The position numbers and the translations under genes are program-made. The notes under the pieces are model-generated. The model saw only the letters and a program-made list of their open reading frames with translations. It did no database searches and was not told where the DNA came from. From contig NZ_NMQT01000126.1 in the NCBI RefSeq assembly GCF_002234405.1, forward strand, positions 1-36,495: DNA of 36,495 bases. The letters run 5' to 3'. This document shows, in pieces, positions 1 to 7,299 of the stretch. This DNA is from Amycolatopsis thailandensis. Its GTDB lineage: Bacteria; Actinomycetota; Actinomycetes; Mycobacteriales; Pseudonocardiaceae. Position 1 is the first letter of the stretch; each line of letters starts with the position of its first letter.

Positions 1-14
1 GGGGCCTTCACGTA
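1..14. repeat. Right arm of a GAAGGCCCCC-type palindrome, cut by the window edge
   Basis: The first 14 bases are identical to the right arm of the hairpin at 36107-36146, read through 36146 (GGGGCCTTCACGT) plus one further base. The left arm lies outside the window. It sits just past the 3' end of the minus-strand gene that stops at 23, the same placement as the other copies, so it is probably part of a terminator-like hairpin between convergent genes. Confidence 0.6.
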
Positions 15-22
15 CTTGGGAG

Positions 23-556
23 TTACTGGACCAGCAAGGGTCCTTCGTAGCGCAACGCGTCGCCCTCGCCGTACACCCGAACGGTCAGCTCCGGTGGCTC
101 CCACGGCGCGAACACCTCGTCGACCGTCTGAGGCGCCGGCCCCAGGTCGACGTCCACGGAGAAGGTGTGCGCGACGATGTTCGCCTGGACGACGGCCCCG
201 TCCGCGTCGGCCACCTCCAGCCGGGTCACCCCGGGGTCGATCGCGCCCAGCGCGCCCGGCCGCGAACTCCACACCGCGAACCCGCGTTCTGTGGTGTCGC
301 TCCCGTAGCCGGTGCTCATGATGTTGAAGAGCGTGCGTTCCCCCTCCCGGAAGACGCACTCCGCTTCGACGCCCGAATCGTTGTAGGCCAGCAGCCGCCC
401 GTTCGCGCTGCCTGGCCAGAGCCGGGCCCCGGTGTGCCACCCCGCGTGTGACACCGCCTCCGCCGGCCCCTCGGTCTCCGCCGACCGGTAAAGCTCACTG
501 AGGGCCGTCAACTCCGCTATCCACTGCTCGGTCACTTCATCCCTTGGTGGGGCCAC
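23..556 (-). CDS. Unknown soluble protein, 177 aa
   Basis: I do not recognise the family. The product is an acidic soluble protein of about 177 residues with no signal peptide, membrane segment or obvious motif. The second half is rich in alternating hydrophobic and polar residues, which suggests a beta-rich fold. The start is the GTG at 556, because a strong ribosome-binding site (GGGAAGGAGGG, plus-strand 567-577) lies 10 bases upstream on the minus strand. A longer open frame runs to 628, but its extra N-terminus has poorer codon use and would bury this ribosome-binding site. No operon partner lies on the same strand inside the window. Its 3' end faces a palindrome arm at 1-14. Confidence 0.6.
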   Translation of the reverse strand: MAPPRDEVTEQWIAELTALSELYRSAETEGPAEAVSHAGWHTGARLWPGSANGRLLAYNDSGVEAECVFREGERTLFNIMSTGYGSDTTERGFAVWSSRPGALGAIDPGVTRLEVADADGAVVQANIVAHTFSVDVDLGPAPQTVDEVFAPWEPPELTVRVYGEGDALRYEGPLLVQ

Positions 557-799
557 TACGCGTGCGCCCTCCTTCCCGACTGTCCACAATGGTCGATTTC
601 GAGGCTGACACACGCCGGAGTCGATCACATCAGGGTTTCCCCGGAGATCACTCCGCCCGCTGCACGGTTCCGTGCAACGGAGGTCCGGTTAGGCCAAGCA
701 GAGCAATCTCGCGGGTTTCCCGTCATGGGGTTTTCTCTCGCGCGTCGCGATTTCGCCGGGGCAAGCCCGGCGGCACTCCGACGCAGAGGGGTAAGGCTG
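557..799. other. Intergenic region between divergent genes, with two short hairpins
   Basis: About 240 bases separate the divergent genes that start at 556 (minus) and 800 (plus). They hold a 6-bp hairpin GCACGG-TT-CCGTGC (662-675) and a 6-bp hairpin GCCGGG-GCAAG-CCCGGC (755-771) shortly before the ribosome-binding site of the plus-strand gene. No convincing -10/-35 pair was seen. Confidence 0.35.
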
Positions 800-1051
800 A
801 TGACCGCGCAGCGCACGATCACTGAGGAGATCGGCGAAATCGGTGTCTGGCTGATGGGCGAGTTCGGAGGCCGTGTGCCCGCGGCCGTGATCAGCCGGGT
901 GCTCAACGCGAGCAGGCGCGACCTCGAAGGCCGCATCGACCCCGAGGCGCTGGGAGAAATGTTCCACGCCCTTTGCCGATTCCGGCTTCAGCGGATCCTC
1001 GCCGAGGACCAGCGGATCACGATCAGGATCCCCCGAAGTCGCCCCTCGTGA
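800..1051 (+). CDS. Small helical protein, 83 aa, possible three-helix-bundle domain
   Basis: The start ATG at 800 follows the purine-rich GAGGGGTAAGG ribosome-binding site. Codon use matches neighbouring genes (mostly G/C in third positions), so this is probably a real gene. The product looks all-helical. Its pattern of a hydrophobic helix, then GGRVPAAVISRVL, then a final amphipathic helix resembles the small actinobacterial 'three-helix bundle dimerization' domains sometimes found in front of arsenate-reductase-like phosphatases. That match is from memory and tentative. It ends 13 bases before the stop of the convergent aldehyde dehydrogenase gene. No partner gene suggests a function. Confidence 0.6.
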   Translation: MTAQRTITEEIGEIGVWLMGEFGGRVPAAVISRVLNASRRDLEGRIDPEALGEMFHALCRFRLQRILAEDQRITIRIPRSRPS

Positions 1052-1064
1052 CGGCTCTCGACCG

Positions 1065-2516
1065 TCACCGCGCCGGCACGGTGACGGTCTTCAGCTCCAC
1101 GTACTGAGCGAGGCCCGCCGCACCGTATTCGCGACCGAGGCCGCTGGCCTTGAAGCCGCCGAAGGGTCCGTCGAAGCCGATCGGTGCTCCGTTGACGGTG
1201 ACGGTCCCGGTCCGCATCCGCCGCGCGACGGAGAGCGCGTGCTCCTCGTCGGCCGACCAGACGCCGCCGGAGAGCCCGTACTCCGAGTCGTTGGCGATGC
1301 GGACCGCGTCGTCCTCGTCGTCGTAAGGAAGGACGACGAGGACCGGCCCGAAGATCTCCTCCTGGGCGATGCGCATCGAACTGTCGACGTCGGCGAACAG
1401 CGTCGGCGTGACGTAGTTGCCCTTGTCCAGCCCCGCCGGGATTTCGGACCCGCCGGTGACCAGCCGCGCGCCTTCGGCGATGCCGAGTTCGATGTAGTCG
1501 CGCACTCGCTGCTGCTGGCCGGGCCGGACCATCGGGCCGATGAAGGTCTTGGCGTCGGCCGGGTCTCCGACGACCAGAGACTCCATCATCTCCTTGAGTC
1601 CGGCGACGACCTCGTCGTACCGGCTGCGCGGCGCGAGGATCCGCGTCTGCGCGATGCACGCTTCGCCGTTGTTGAGCAGGGATCCGAACTTCAGCCCGGC
1701 GATCGCGTCCGAAAGGATCGCGTCGGGCAGGATCACGGCCGCGGATTTGCCGCCCAGTTCCAAGCTGACCCGCTTCAACCGCTCCCCCGCCAGCGACGCG
1801 ATCCGGCGGCCGGCGGCGGTCGAACCGGTGAACGCGATCTTGTCGACGCCCGGGTGCTTCACCAGGTACTCGCTGGTCTCCCGGTCCGCGGGCAGCACGC
1901 TGATCGCGCCGGACGGCAGCCCGGCCTCCGCCAGCATGTCCGCGAGCAGGCTCATGCTGAGCGAGTTCTCCGGCGAGACCTTGAGGACGACCGTGTTGCC
2001 CGCGAGCAGTGCCGGGATGATCTTCGCCAGCGACGCCGAGAACGGCGAGTTCCACGGGATGATCGCGGCGACCACGCCGATCGGTTCGCGGCGCACGATC
2101 GACAGGAACGGCGCGCCCGGATCCGACGGGGTGAGCGTCTCCTCCCAGCCGAATTCCTCGGCCGCCTTCAGATAGGAGGCGGCCAGCCGCCGGACCCCGG
2201 GCTGTCCGGCCCGGGTGAACCAGAGGGCCGAACCGTTCTCGGCCGAGATCACCTCGGCGACCTCGTCCGCGCGGGCCTCCCGCAGCGCGTTCAGCCGACG
2301 GAGCACCGCGATCCGCTCCGCGGGCGAAGTCCTGGGCCACGGCCCTTCGTCGAAGGCGGCCCTGGCCGCCGCGACGGCGCGGTCGATGTCCGCGGGGAGG
2401 GCCTGGACGACGCGGCCCAGGACCGACTGGTCGTGCGGGGACACGATGTCCAGTGGCGCCGGATCGCTCGGCTCCGTCCACTCGCCGCCGATGAAGAGCT
2501 TGTCCTTCGTGATCAT
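1065..2516 (-). CDS. Aldehyde dehydrogenase, NAD(P)+-dependent
   Basis: A full-length (483 aa) cytosolic member of the aldehyde dehydrogenase superfamily, which oxidises aldehydes to carboxylic acids with NAD(P)+. Visible motifs in order are IIPWNSPF (the oxyanion-hole Asn), GNTVVLKVSPE (cofactor binding), FTGSTAAGRRIA (Rossmann turn), LELGGKS with general-base Glu253, and NNGEACIAQ with catalytic Cys287. All active-site residues are present. The ATG at 2516 follows GAGAGGCGG. The gene is divergent from a TetR regulator at 2595, 78 bases away, and a possible operator lies in between, so the TetR protein probably controls it. The substrate cannot be told from the sequence. It resembles aldehyde dehydrogenases of the betaine/medium-chain aldehyde type. 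Confidence 0.93.
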   Translation of the reverse strand: MITKDKLFIGGEWTEPSDPAPLDIVSPHDQSVLGRVVQALPADIDRAVAAARAAFDEGPWPRTSPAERIAVLRRLNALREARADEVAEVISAENGSALWFTRAGQPGVRRLAASYLKAAEEFGWEETLTPSDPGAPFLSIVRREPIGVVAAIIPWNSPFSASLAKIIPALLAGNTVVLKVSPENSLSMSLLADMLAEAGLPSGAISVLPADRETSEYLVKHPGVDKIAFTGSTAAGRRIASLAGERLKRVSLELGGKSAAVILPDAILSDAIAGLKFGSLLNNGEACIAQTRILAPRSRYDEVVAGLKEMMESLVVGDPADAKTFIGPMVRPGQQQRVRDYIELGIAEGARLVTGGSEIPAGLDKGNYVTPTLFADVDSSMRIAQEEIFGPVLVVLPYDDEDDAVRIANDSEYGLSGGVWSADEEHALSVARRMRTGTVTVNGAPIGFDGPFGGFKASGLGREYGAAGLAQYVELKTVTVPAR

Positions 2517-2594
2517 CGTTCCGCCTCTCTAACTGTCACATCAACGTAGCACTTATGGCGGTTAACGACACAGCGGCGTGATACATTCCCGGTC
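2517..2594. promoter_or_regulatory. Divergent promoters and candidate TetR operator
   Basis: For the regulator, a TACATT -10 box (2582-2587) is followed by 7 bases and the ATG at 2595, so its mRNA is probably leaderless. For the dehydrogenase, TACGTT on the minus strand (plus 2543-2548) is a fitting -10 with a short leader that contains a ribosome-binding site. An imperfect inverted repeat, CTGTCACATCAAC (2533-2545) and GTTAACGACACAG (2561-2573), matches at 9 of 13 positions, lies over the promoters and could be the TetR binding site. Confidence 0.45.
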
Positions 2595-3131
2595 ATGAGA
2601 GCTGACGCGGCGCGCAATCTCGAAGCCGTCCTGACCACGGGCGCGCGAATGCTCGCTCTCGACCCGGCGGCGAGCATCGGCGCGATCGCCGCCGAAGCAG
2701 GTGTCGACAGGCGCACTGTCTATCGGCGTTTCGCCTCCCGCGAAGACCTCCTGGCGGCCATCTACGACTCGCGGCTGAGCGCGGTCGAAGACGTCGTACG
2801 AGCTGCCCGGTTCACCGAGACGGCGGTCCCGGTGGCGCTGCACCGCTATGCCGAAGGCATCATCGAGGTCAACCGCGCCTGGCCGGTCGAGCTCACCCGG
2901 ATGCGTGCCGAACCGTCGATCCAAGACCGTCGAAACCGGCTCACCTCCGAAGTGGACACGTTCCTGCGGCGTGCCACGGACGAGGGATTCCTGCGCGCGG
3001 ATCTTCCCGACGGCTGGGCGAGCCGTCTGCTGATCCAGCTCCTCCATCTCGCGTCGCGTGAGGACATGGACGCGCCGCGTGCCGCCGACCTGCTCGTCGG
3101 CACTTTTCTGGGTGGAGTGGGCGCCCGGTGA
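2595..3131 (+). CDS. TetR/AcrR-family regulator
   Basis: A 178-residue TetR-type repressor. The N-terminal helix-turn-helix is clear at about residues 25-50 (SIGAIAAEAGVDRRTVYRRF, then ASREDLLAAI), followed by a variable all-helical ligand-binding domain. The ATG at 2595 lies 7 bases after a TACATT box, which suggests a leaderless transcript. It is divergent from the aldehyde dehydrogenase gene and probably represses it and itself until an aldehyde or related ligand binds. The ligand is unknown. Confidence 0.9.
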   Translation: MRADAARNLEAVLTTGARMLALDPAASIGAIAAEAGVDRRTVYRRFASREDLLAAIYDSRLSAVEDVVRAARFTETAVPVALHRYAEGIIEVNRAWPVELTRMRAEPSIQDRRNRLTSEVDTFLRRATDEGFLRADLPDGWASRLLIQLLHLASREDMDAPRAADLLVGTFLGGVGAR

Positions 3132-3186
3132 TCGAGAGGTAAGGCAAACGTGTCGCGGAGGCCGCCTTCGGGACGGTCGGGTGTGC

Positions 3187-3235
3187 CGCGAAAGCCACTT
3201 CAGGGACTTCTGACGTCTCGAAAGTGGCTTTCGCG
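3187..3235. repeat. Inverted repeat, GAAAGCCACTT family, copy 1
   Basis: CGCGAAAGCCACTT (3187-3200) pairs perfectly with AAGTGGCTTTCGCG (3222-3235) over 14 bp, with a 21-base loop. It is the first of three inverted repeats in the 495-base gene-free stretch between the TetR gene (ends 3131) and the antiporter (starts 3627). Just before it, a lone AGGCCGCCTTCGGGA arm (about 3159-3174) looks like a decayed half of the GAAGGCCTCCTTC family. Confidence 0.75.
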
Positions 3236-3315
3236 ACGCTGGGCGCCACCGGAATGCACCGGGTCGAGGGGGTCACGACCAAGTGCCGTGACTGCTGGGT
3301 CCGTCACGACGTAGC

Positions 3316-3358
3316 GAAGGCCTCCTTCCCTACCCTCAGGGTAGGCAAAGAGGCTTTC
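3316..3358. repeat. Inverted repeat, GAAGGCCTCCTTCCC family, imperfect copy
   Basis: GAAGGCCTCCTTCCCTACCCT (3316-3336) faces AGGGTAGGCAAAGAGGCTTTC (3338-3358), matching at 18 of 21 positions with almost no loop. The left arm is nearly the same as the left arm of the perfect hairpin at 20657-20705, so this is a diverged copy of the same element. Confidence 0.7.
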
Positions 3359-3400
3359 ACGGACCGGCCCGACTCCCTCACACTTCGTCGGCCGAGCCGG

Positions 3401-3455
3401 TGTTGCGAAAGCCACGTTCGCAACCTTCAACGTTGTGAACGTGGCTTTCACAACA
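3401..3455. repeat. Inverted repeat, GAAAGCCACTT family, copy 2
   Basis: The arms at 3401-3424 and 3432-3455 match at 22 of 24 positions around the 7-base loop CTTCAAC. The same loop and stem recur at 36202-36268, and the reverse orientation occurs at 20551-20609. After it, 3456-3626 holds no gene or motif that I can recognise beyond the leader of the antiporter gene. Confidence 0.8.
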
Positions 3456-3626
3456 CTGCCCGGCGAGACCAACCTGCCCGATAGGCGGTAAAAGTCCCTC
3501 GACAGGACGACTTCGCCCTCCGAGCCCGAACACCCCGCGGTTCCCTGCCCCCTCCATAAAGAAACTTCGTCACCCCGCGCCCCTCGTGGAGGGGCAATGT
3601 CACGCTGGGTGTGCGAAGGTGACGAC

Positions 3627-4724
3627 ATGGCAGCTTCGCGCGGACGATTTCCCGTTTCCTGGACCACCGTCATGCCGGTGCTCGCCGTAGTCGTGCTCGT
3701 GCTGAGCTGGGGTCGCGACCTGGGTCCCGTGCCGGTCGCCATCGTCGCGATCGCCCTCGGCGGGACCGTGCTGGCCGCGGTGCATCACGCCGAGGTGGTC
3801 GCGCATCGCGTCGGGGAGCCGTTCGGCTCGCTGGTGCTGGCGATCGCGGTGACGGTCATCGAGGTCGCGCTGATCGTCACGATGATGTCCTCCGGCGGCC
3901 CCGAAGCCGGGACCCTGGCCCGCGACACGGTGTTCGCCGCGGTGATGATCACCATGAACGGCATCGCGGGCATTTCACTCATGGTCGGCGCGCGCCGCTA
4001 CGGCGAAACGCACTTCAACCCGGAAGGCAGCGGCGGTGCTCTCGCCACCGTGGCGACGCTCGCATCCGTCAGCCTCGTGCTTCCGACGTTCACCACCAGC
4101 ACCCCCGGGCCTGCCTTCAACAGCACACAGCTCACCTTCGCCGCCGTCGCCTCGCTGCTTCTCTACGGCCTTTTCGTGCTCACCCAGACCGTCCGCCACC
4201 GCGACTTCTTCCTGCCGGTCGACAGCGACGGCTCGGTCAAGGAAGAGGAACACGCCGAACCGCCGACCAACAAGGCGGCGCTGACCAGCCTCGGGCTGCT
4301 GCTGGTCGCGCTGGTCGCGGTCGTCGGCCTGGCCAAGGTCGAATCACCCGCGATCGAAGCGGGCGTCAGCGCGGCCGGCTTCCCGCAGTCGTTCGTCGGT
4401 GTCGTGATCGCCCTGCTGGTCCTGTTGCCGGAAACCCTGGCCGCGACGCGGGCAGCGCGGCGCGACCGGATGCAGACCAGCCTCAACCTCGCCTACGGTT
4501 CGGCGATCGCGAGCATCGGGCTCACCATCCCGACCATCGCACTGGCGTCGATCTGGCTGGACGGCCCGCTGCTGCTGGGCCTCGGTGCGACCCACATCGT
4601 GTTGCTCGCGCTGACGATCGCGGTCAGCGTGCTCACCGTCGTGCCCGGCCGTGCGACCCGGTTGCAGGGCGGCGTCCACCTGGTCCTGCTGGCCTCGTTC
4701 CTGGTGCTCGCCATCAACCCGTGA
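3627..4724 (+). CDS. chaA: Calcium/proton antiporter, ChaA type
   Basis: A 365-residue membrane protein of the Ca2+/cation antiporter superfamily, which exports Ca2+ (or Na+/K+) in exchange for protons. It has about 10-11 hydrophobic helices and the two internal alpha repeats expected of this family. The first is GEPFGSLVLAIAVTVIEVAL and the second runs through LLVLLPETLAATRAARR and QTSLNLAYGSAIASIGLTIP. The acidic residues in VIEVAL and LPET are the usual cation ligands. A cytoplasmic, charged segment (about residues 195-215) separates the halves. I chose the ATG at 3627, which has GAAGG 7 bases upstream. An in-frame ATG at 3597 has a closer GGAGGGG only two bases away and is less likely. 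The ligase gene follows 54 bases later on the same strand. Confidence 0.9.
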   Translation: MAASRGRFPVSWTTVMPVLAVVVLVLSWGRDLGPVPVAIVAIALGGTVLAAVHHAEVVAHRVGEPFGSLVLAIAVTVIEVALIVTMMSSGGPEAGTLARDTVFAAVMITMNGIAGISLMVGARRYGETHFNPEGSGGALATVATLASVSLVLPTFTTSTPGPAFNSTQLTFAAVASLLLYGLFVLTQTVRHRDFFLPVDSDGSVKEEEHAEPPTNKAALTSLGLLLVALVAVVGLAKVESPAIEAGVSAAGFPQSFVGVVIALLVLLPETLAATRAARRDRMQTSLNLAYGSAIASIGLTIPTIALASIWLDGPLLLGLGATHIVLLALTIAVSVLTVVPGRATRLQGGVHLVLLASFLVLAINP

Positions 4725-4765
4725 CACGAGTCCTCTTCGGACGCTGTTCTGTCGGTGGTCACGGG

Positions 4766-4771
4766 TAATCT
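4766..4771 (+). promoter_or_regulatory. Probable -10 box of the ligase gene, leaderless
   Basis: TAATCT is followed by 7 bases and the GTG at 4779. This is the spacing expected when transcription begins at the start codon. No ribosome-binding site lies before the GTG, which agrees with a leaderless mRNA. Confidence 0.5.
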
Positions 4772-4778
4772 CTGCCCC

Positions 4779-6770
4779 GTGAACGCTCGGGACCGCATCC
4801 AAGAACTCGCCGATCAGATCGTCGTCCTTCGCGACGCCTACTACCGAGGCTCGCCGAAAGTGGCCGATGCCGAGTACGACGCGATCGAAGACGAGTTGCG
4901 GGGGCTCATCGAGGCCAACCCGGAGCTGACCCCGGACCCGAACCCGCTCGACCAGGTCGGCGCGCCCGCCGTCCTGCACGCGCCCATCCGGCACTCGCGC
5001 CCGATGCTGTCGCTGGAGAAGGCGACCAAACCCGAGCAGGTCGAGGCGTTCTTCGCCCGTTTCCCCGGGCAGCCGGTGGTCGTCATGCCGAAGCTGGACG
5101 GGCTGTCGCTGGCCCTGGTCTACGAGAACGGGCGGCTCGCCAGGGCGATCACCCGCGGCGACGGGACCACCGGCGACGACGTGACCATGCTGGTGCGGGC
5201 GCTGACCGACGGCGTCCCGGACAAGGTCGACGCGCCCGGCCGGGTCGAAGTCCGCGGCGAGGCCGTCATGCTCCGCTCCACCTTCGCCGCGTACAACAAG
5301 GCCCACCCGGACAAACCGCTGATCAACCCGCGCAACGCCGCCGCCGGAACCCTGCGCGCCAAGGATCCGGCCACCGTCGCCGAGCGGCGCCTCCAGTTCT
5401 TCGCCTTCGATCTCTCCACCGAGCCCGACAGCGCGGAAACCGATCTCGACGGCGCGCTGCGGACGCTCGGATTCGCCGCCGCCGACATGCGGCACTGCGA
5501 TGACGCCGAGGCTGCGCAGGCCGTCATCACGACCATCGAGCAACAGCGCAACGACCTCGACTACGACCTCGACGGTGCCGTGCTGCGCCTGGCGGATCGG
5601 GACGCATACGCCGCCGCCGGAACGCGGTCCAGCTCGCCGCGTGGCGCGATGGCGTTCAAGTTCGCCGCCGAGGAGAAGACCACTGTCCTCACCGACGTGG
5701 TCTGGGACGTCGGCAAGACCGGCAAGATCGCTCCCGTCGCGTGGCTGGAGCCGGTGTTCGTCGGCGGCGGCAACGTCACCCGGGCGACGCTGGCCAACCA
5801 GGAGGTCATCCGTGCCCGCGGGATCAAGATCGGCGACACCGTGCTGGTACGCCGCGCCGGCGACGTGATCCCGTTCGTGGCGGGCGTCCTCGACGCGACG
5901 AAGCGCACCGGCGAGGAAAGGGACATCGTTCCGCCCTCGGTGTGCCCGTCGTGCGAAGAGCCGTTGACCGAACAGGGCAACAGCCGGGAACTGTTCTGCA
6001 CCAACCTCGCCTGCCCCGCCCAGGCCGTCCGGCGGCTGATCCACTGGGCTTCGCGGGCGGCCGCGGACATCGACGCGATCGGCGGAGTCTGGATCGAGCG
6101 GCTCGCCGAGGCCGGGATTCTCGAACACCCGTCGGACTTCTACCGGCTCACCAAGGAGACGCTGCTCGAGTTCGACCGCATCGGCGAAATCTCCGCCACC
6201 CGCATGATCGAGTCGATCGACGCGAGCCGCGCGGTCGGCCTGCGCCGGGCGCTGATCGGCCTGGCGATCCCGATGGCCTCCGAGGGCACCGCCGCGCGGC
6301 TGTGCCGGGCGGGCTTCGGTTCGCTGGAGGACGTCGCCGACGCGGGCGAAGAGGGCCTCGTCGCCGTGGAGGACATCGGCCCGAAGGTCGCCGCGTCCTT
6401 GATCGAGCACCTCGCCCGGCTGCGTCCCGAGCTCGAGCGGCTGCGGGAGGTCGGCGTCTCGCTGGACGTGCGCGAGGAGGACCTGCCGCCCGTCGTCGCG
6501 GTCGGCGCGCCGTTGGAGGGCAAGACGGTCGTGGTCACCGGGTCGATCAGCGACCCCCGCTCCGGCGAGAAGGTGCCGCGCCCGACCTTCCAGCGTTTGT
6601 GCGAAAGGGCGGGCGCGGCCATCGCGTCGTCGGTCTCGGCCAACACCGACCTGCTGATCACCGGCGCCGACGTCGGGGCCAGCAAGCTCACCAAGGCCGA
6701 GAAGCTCGAAGTCGAGGTCGTGGACCAAGGCGTGATCTGGGGACAGCTGATCGAAGCGGGCGTCGTCTAG
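4779..6770 (+). CDS. ligA: NAD+-dependent DNA ligase (LigA family), divergent
   Basis: A 663-residue protein with the complete LigA layout: domain Ia (YYRG near residue 25), an adenylation domain with nucleophile Lys105 in PKLDGLSLA, RGE (Glu161), NPRNAAAGTLR, an OB fold, a zinc finger (Cys389, 392, 407, 412), helix-hairpin-helix repeats and a C-terminal BRCT domain (about 575-660). It seals nicks using NAD+. Motif IV reads DLDGAVLRL. The residue in the place of E. coli Lys290, which I recall as essential, is therefore Arg270, while the equivalents of Arg277, Asp285 and Lys314 are kept. WQVGRTG is replaced by WDVGKTG, and BRCT has an unusual insert (SDPRSGEKVPR). It may be a second, specialised ligase and not the housekeeping copy. 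The gene neighbours (ChaA, 2-MIB genes) are not those usual for ligA. The GTG start is supported by the -10 box just before it. Confidence 0.9.
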   Translation: MNARDRIQELADQIVVLRDAYYRGSPKVADAEYDAIEDELRGLIEANPELTPDPNPLDQVGAPAVLHAPIRHSRPMLSLEKATKPEQVEAFFARFPGQPVVVMPKLDGLSLALVYENGRLARAITRGDGTTGDDVTMLVRALTDGVPDKVDAPGRVEVRGEAVMLRSTFAAYNKAHPDKPLINPRNAAAGTLRAKDPATVAERRLQFFAFDLSTEPDSAETDLDGALRTLGFAAADMRHCDDAEAAQAVITTIEQQRNDLDYDLDGAVLRLADRDAYAAAGTRSSSPRGAMAFKFAAEEKTTVLTDVVWDVGKTGKIAPVAWLEPVFVGGGNVTRATLANQEVIRARGIKIGDTVLVRRAGDVIPFVAGVLDATKRTGEERDIVPPSVCPSCEEPLTEQGNSRELFCTNLACPAQAVRRLIHWASRAAADIDAIGGVWIERLAEAGILEHPSDFYRLTKETLLEFDRIGEISATRMIESIDASRAVGLRRALIGLAIPMASEGTAARLCRAGFGSLEDVADAGEEGLVAVEDIGPKVAASLIEHLARLRPELERLREVGVSLDVREEDLPPVVAVGAPLEGKTVVVTGSISDPRSGEKVPRPTFQRLCERAGAAIASSVSANTDLLITGADVGASKLTKAEKLEVEVVDQGVIWGQLIEAGVV

Positions 6771-6807
6771 CCTGGGCTCGTTCAACGCGCGGTTGGTTTC
6801 AAAGCCA

Positions 6808-6918
6808 CTAGCTCCGCGTGCGCCGCATCGCGGAATCGAGACCGTGCTGGCTCACGATCGTGCCCGCTGCCCCGATCGCCGTTCCCAGCAAGGTGCCCAA
6901 GACGAGAAGCCAGTTCAT
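6808..6918 (-). CDS. Possible single-span membrane peptide, 36 aa
   Basis: An ATG at 6918 opens a 36-residue frame that begins MNWLLVLGTLLGTAIGAAGT, followed by a short polar tail with Arg-rich end (RRTRS) and a TAG. The product is one hydrophobic helix with GxxxG-like spacing. The ribosome-binding site is weak (AGAAG, 2-3 bases away). The N-terminus resembles the first helix of larger actinobacterial membrane proteins, so it may be a truncated remnant. It lies in a 529-base gap between the convergent ligase and 2-MIB synthase genes. Confidence 0.35.
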   Translation of the reverse strand: MNWLLVLGTLLGTAIGAAGTIVSQHGLDSAMRRTRS

Positions 6919-7017
6919 GACTTCTAGTCGCTTGTCCGCGTGGGCTCGTTAACGCACGATCCGCACACTTGAAGAGTTCAAGCCAAAGGAGCGCGATCCA
7001 TGGGGAGGTAAGCCAAT

Positions 7018-7125
7018 ATGGCGTGGCATGGGCTGGTCCGCAGGAGCCGATCGCGACGCCAACTGTCCACAAGAGACACAAATTCTCGCTGGGACGCCCC
7101 TTTTGGGCGCTTTGCGCGATTTTAA
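7018..7125 (+). CDS. Doubtful very small basic ORF, 35 aa
   Basis: An ATG at 7018 with a strong ribosome-binding site (GGGGAGG at 7002-7008, 9-base spacing) opens a 35-residue frame. Its product is rich in Arg (MAWHGLVRRSRSRRQL...) and ends RFARF before a TAA. A perfect hairpin terminator follows 5 bases later. Third-position G/C is clearly lower than in neighbouring genes, so it could be chance. Function unknown. The rest of 6919-7299 holds a 6-bp hairpin (CTTGAA-GAG-TTCAAG, 6968-6982) and nothing else I can name. Confidence 0.2.
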   Translation: MAWHGLVRRSRSRRQLSTRDTNSRWDAPFGRFARF

Positions 7126-7130
7126 GCTGA

Positions 7131-7178
7131 GGTCGTGAGTGGCAAAGAGGGTTAGAACCCTCTTTGCCACTCACGACC
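7131..7178. terminator. Perfect 23-bp palindrome, likely bidirectional terminator
   Basis: GGTCGTGAGTGGCAAAGAGG continues to 7153 and pairs without mismatch with 7156-7178, leaving a 2-base loop. It lies between the convergent ligase (plus) and 2-MIB synthase (minus) genes. There is no T-run, as is usual for high-GC actinomycete terminators. A solitary arm with 20 of 23 matching bases occurs at 20511-20533, so this belongs to a repeated family. Confidence 0.7.
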
Positions 7179-7299
7179 CCCTGTAGAACAGTTCATATGG
7201 GCATTAATCGGACACTCAATCGCCGCCGCATGTCCTAGGTGGACACTCGGAGTGAGGTCTGGCCTCGACGCTTCGCTCTCCCGATCCAGCCATGAGCCG

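Noticed and set aside
3132..3626. Possible CRISPR array in the repeat-rich gap
   Set aside because: The repeats are inverted, not direct, vary in sequence and spacing, and have no unique equal-length spacers or cas genes nearby.
4344..6785. Long open frame on the minus strand opposite the ligase gene
   Set aside because: The opposite strand encodes a complete, motif-rich LigA. The antisense frame is Arg/Asp/Gly-rich low-complexity sequence that arises from high-GC codon bias.
6949..7170. 73-residue minus-strand ORF starting inside the 7131-7178 hairpin
   Set aside because: Its first residues are encoded by the palindrome arm, it has no ribosome-binding site, and the protein has no features.
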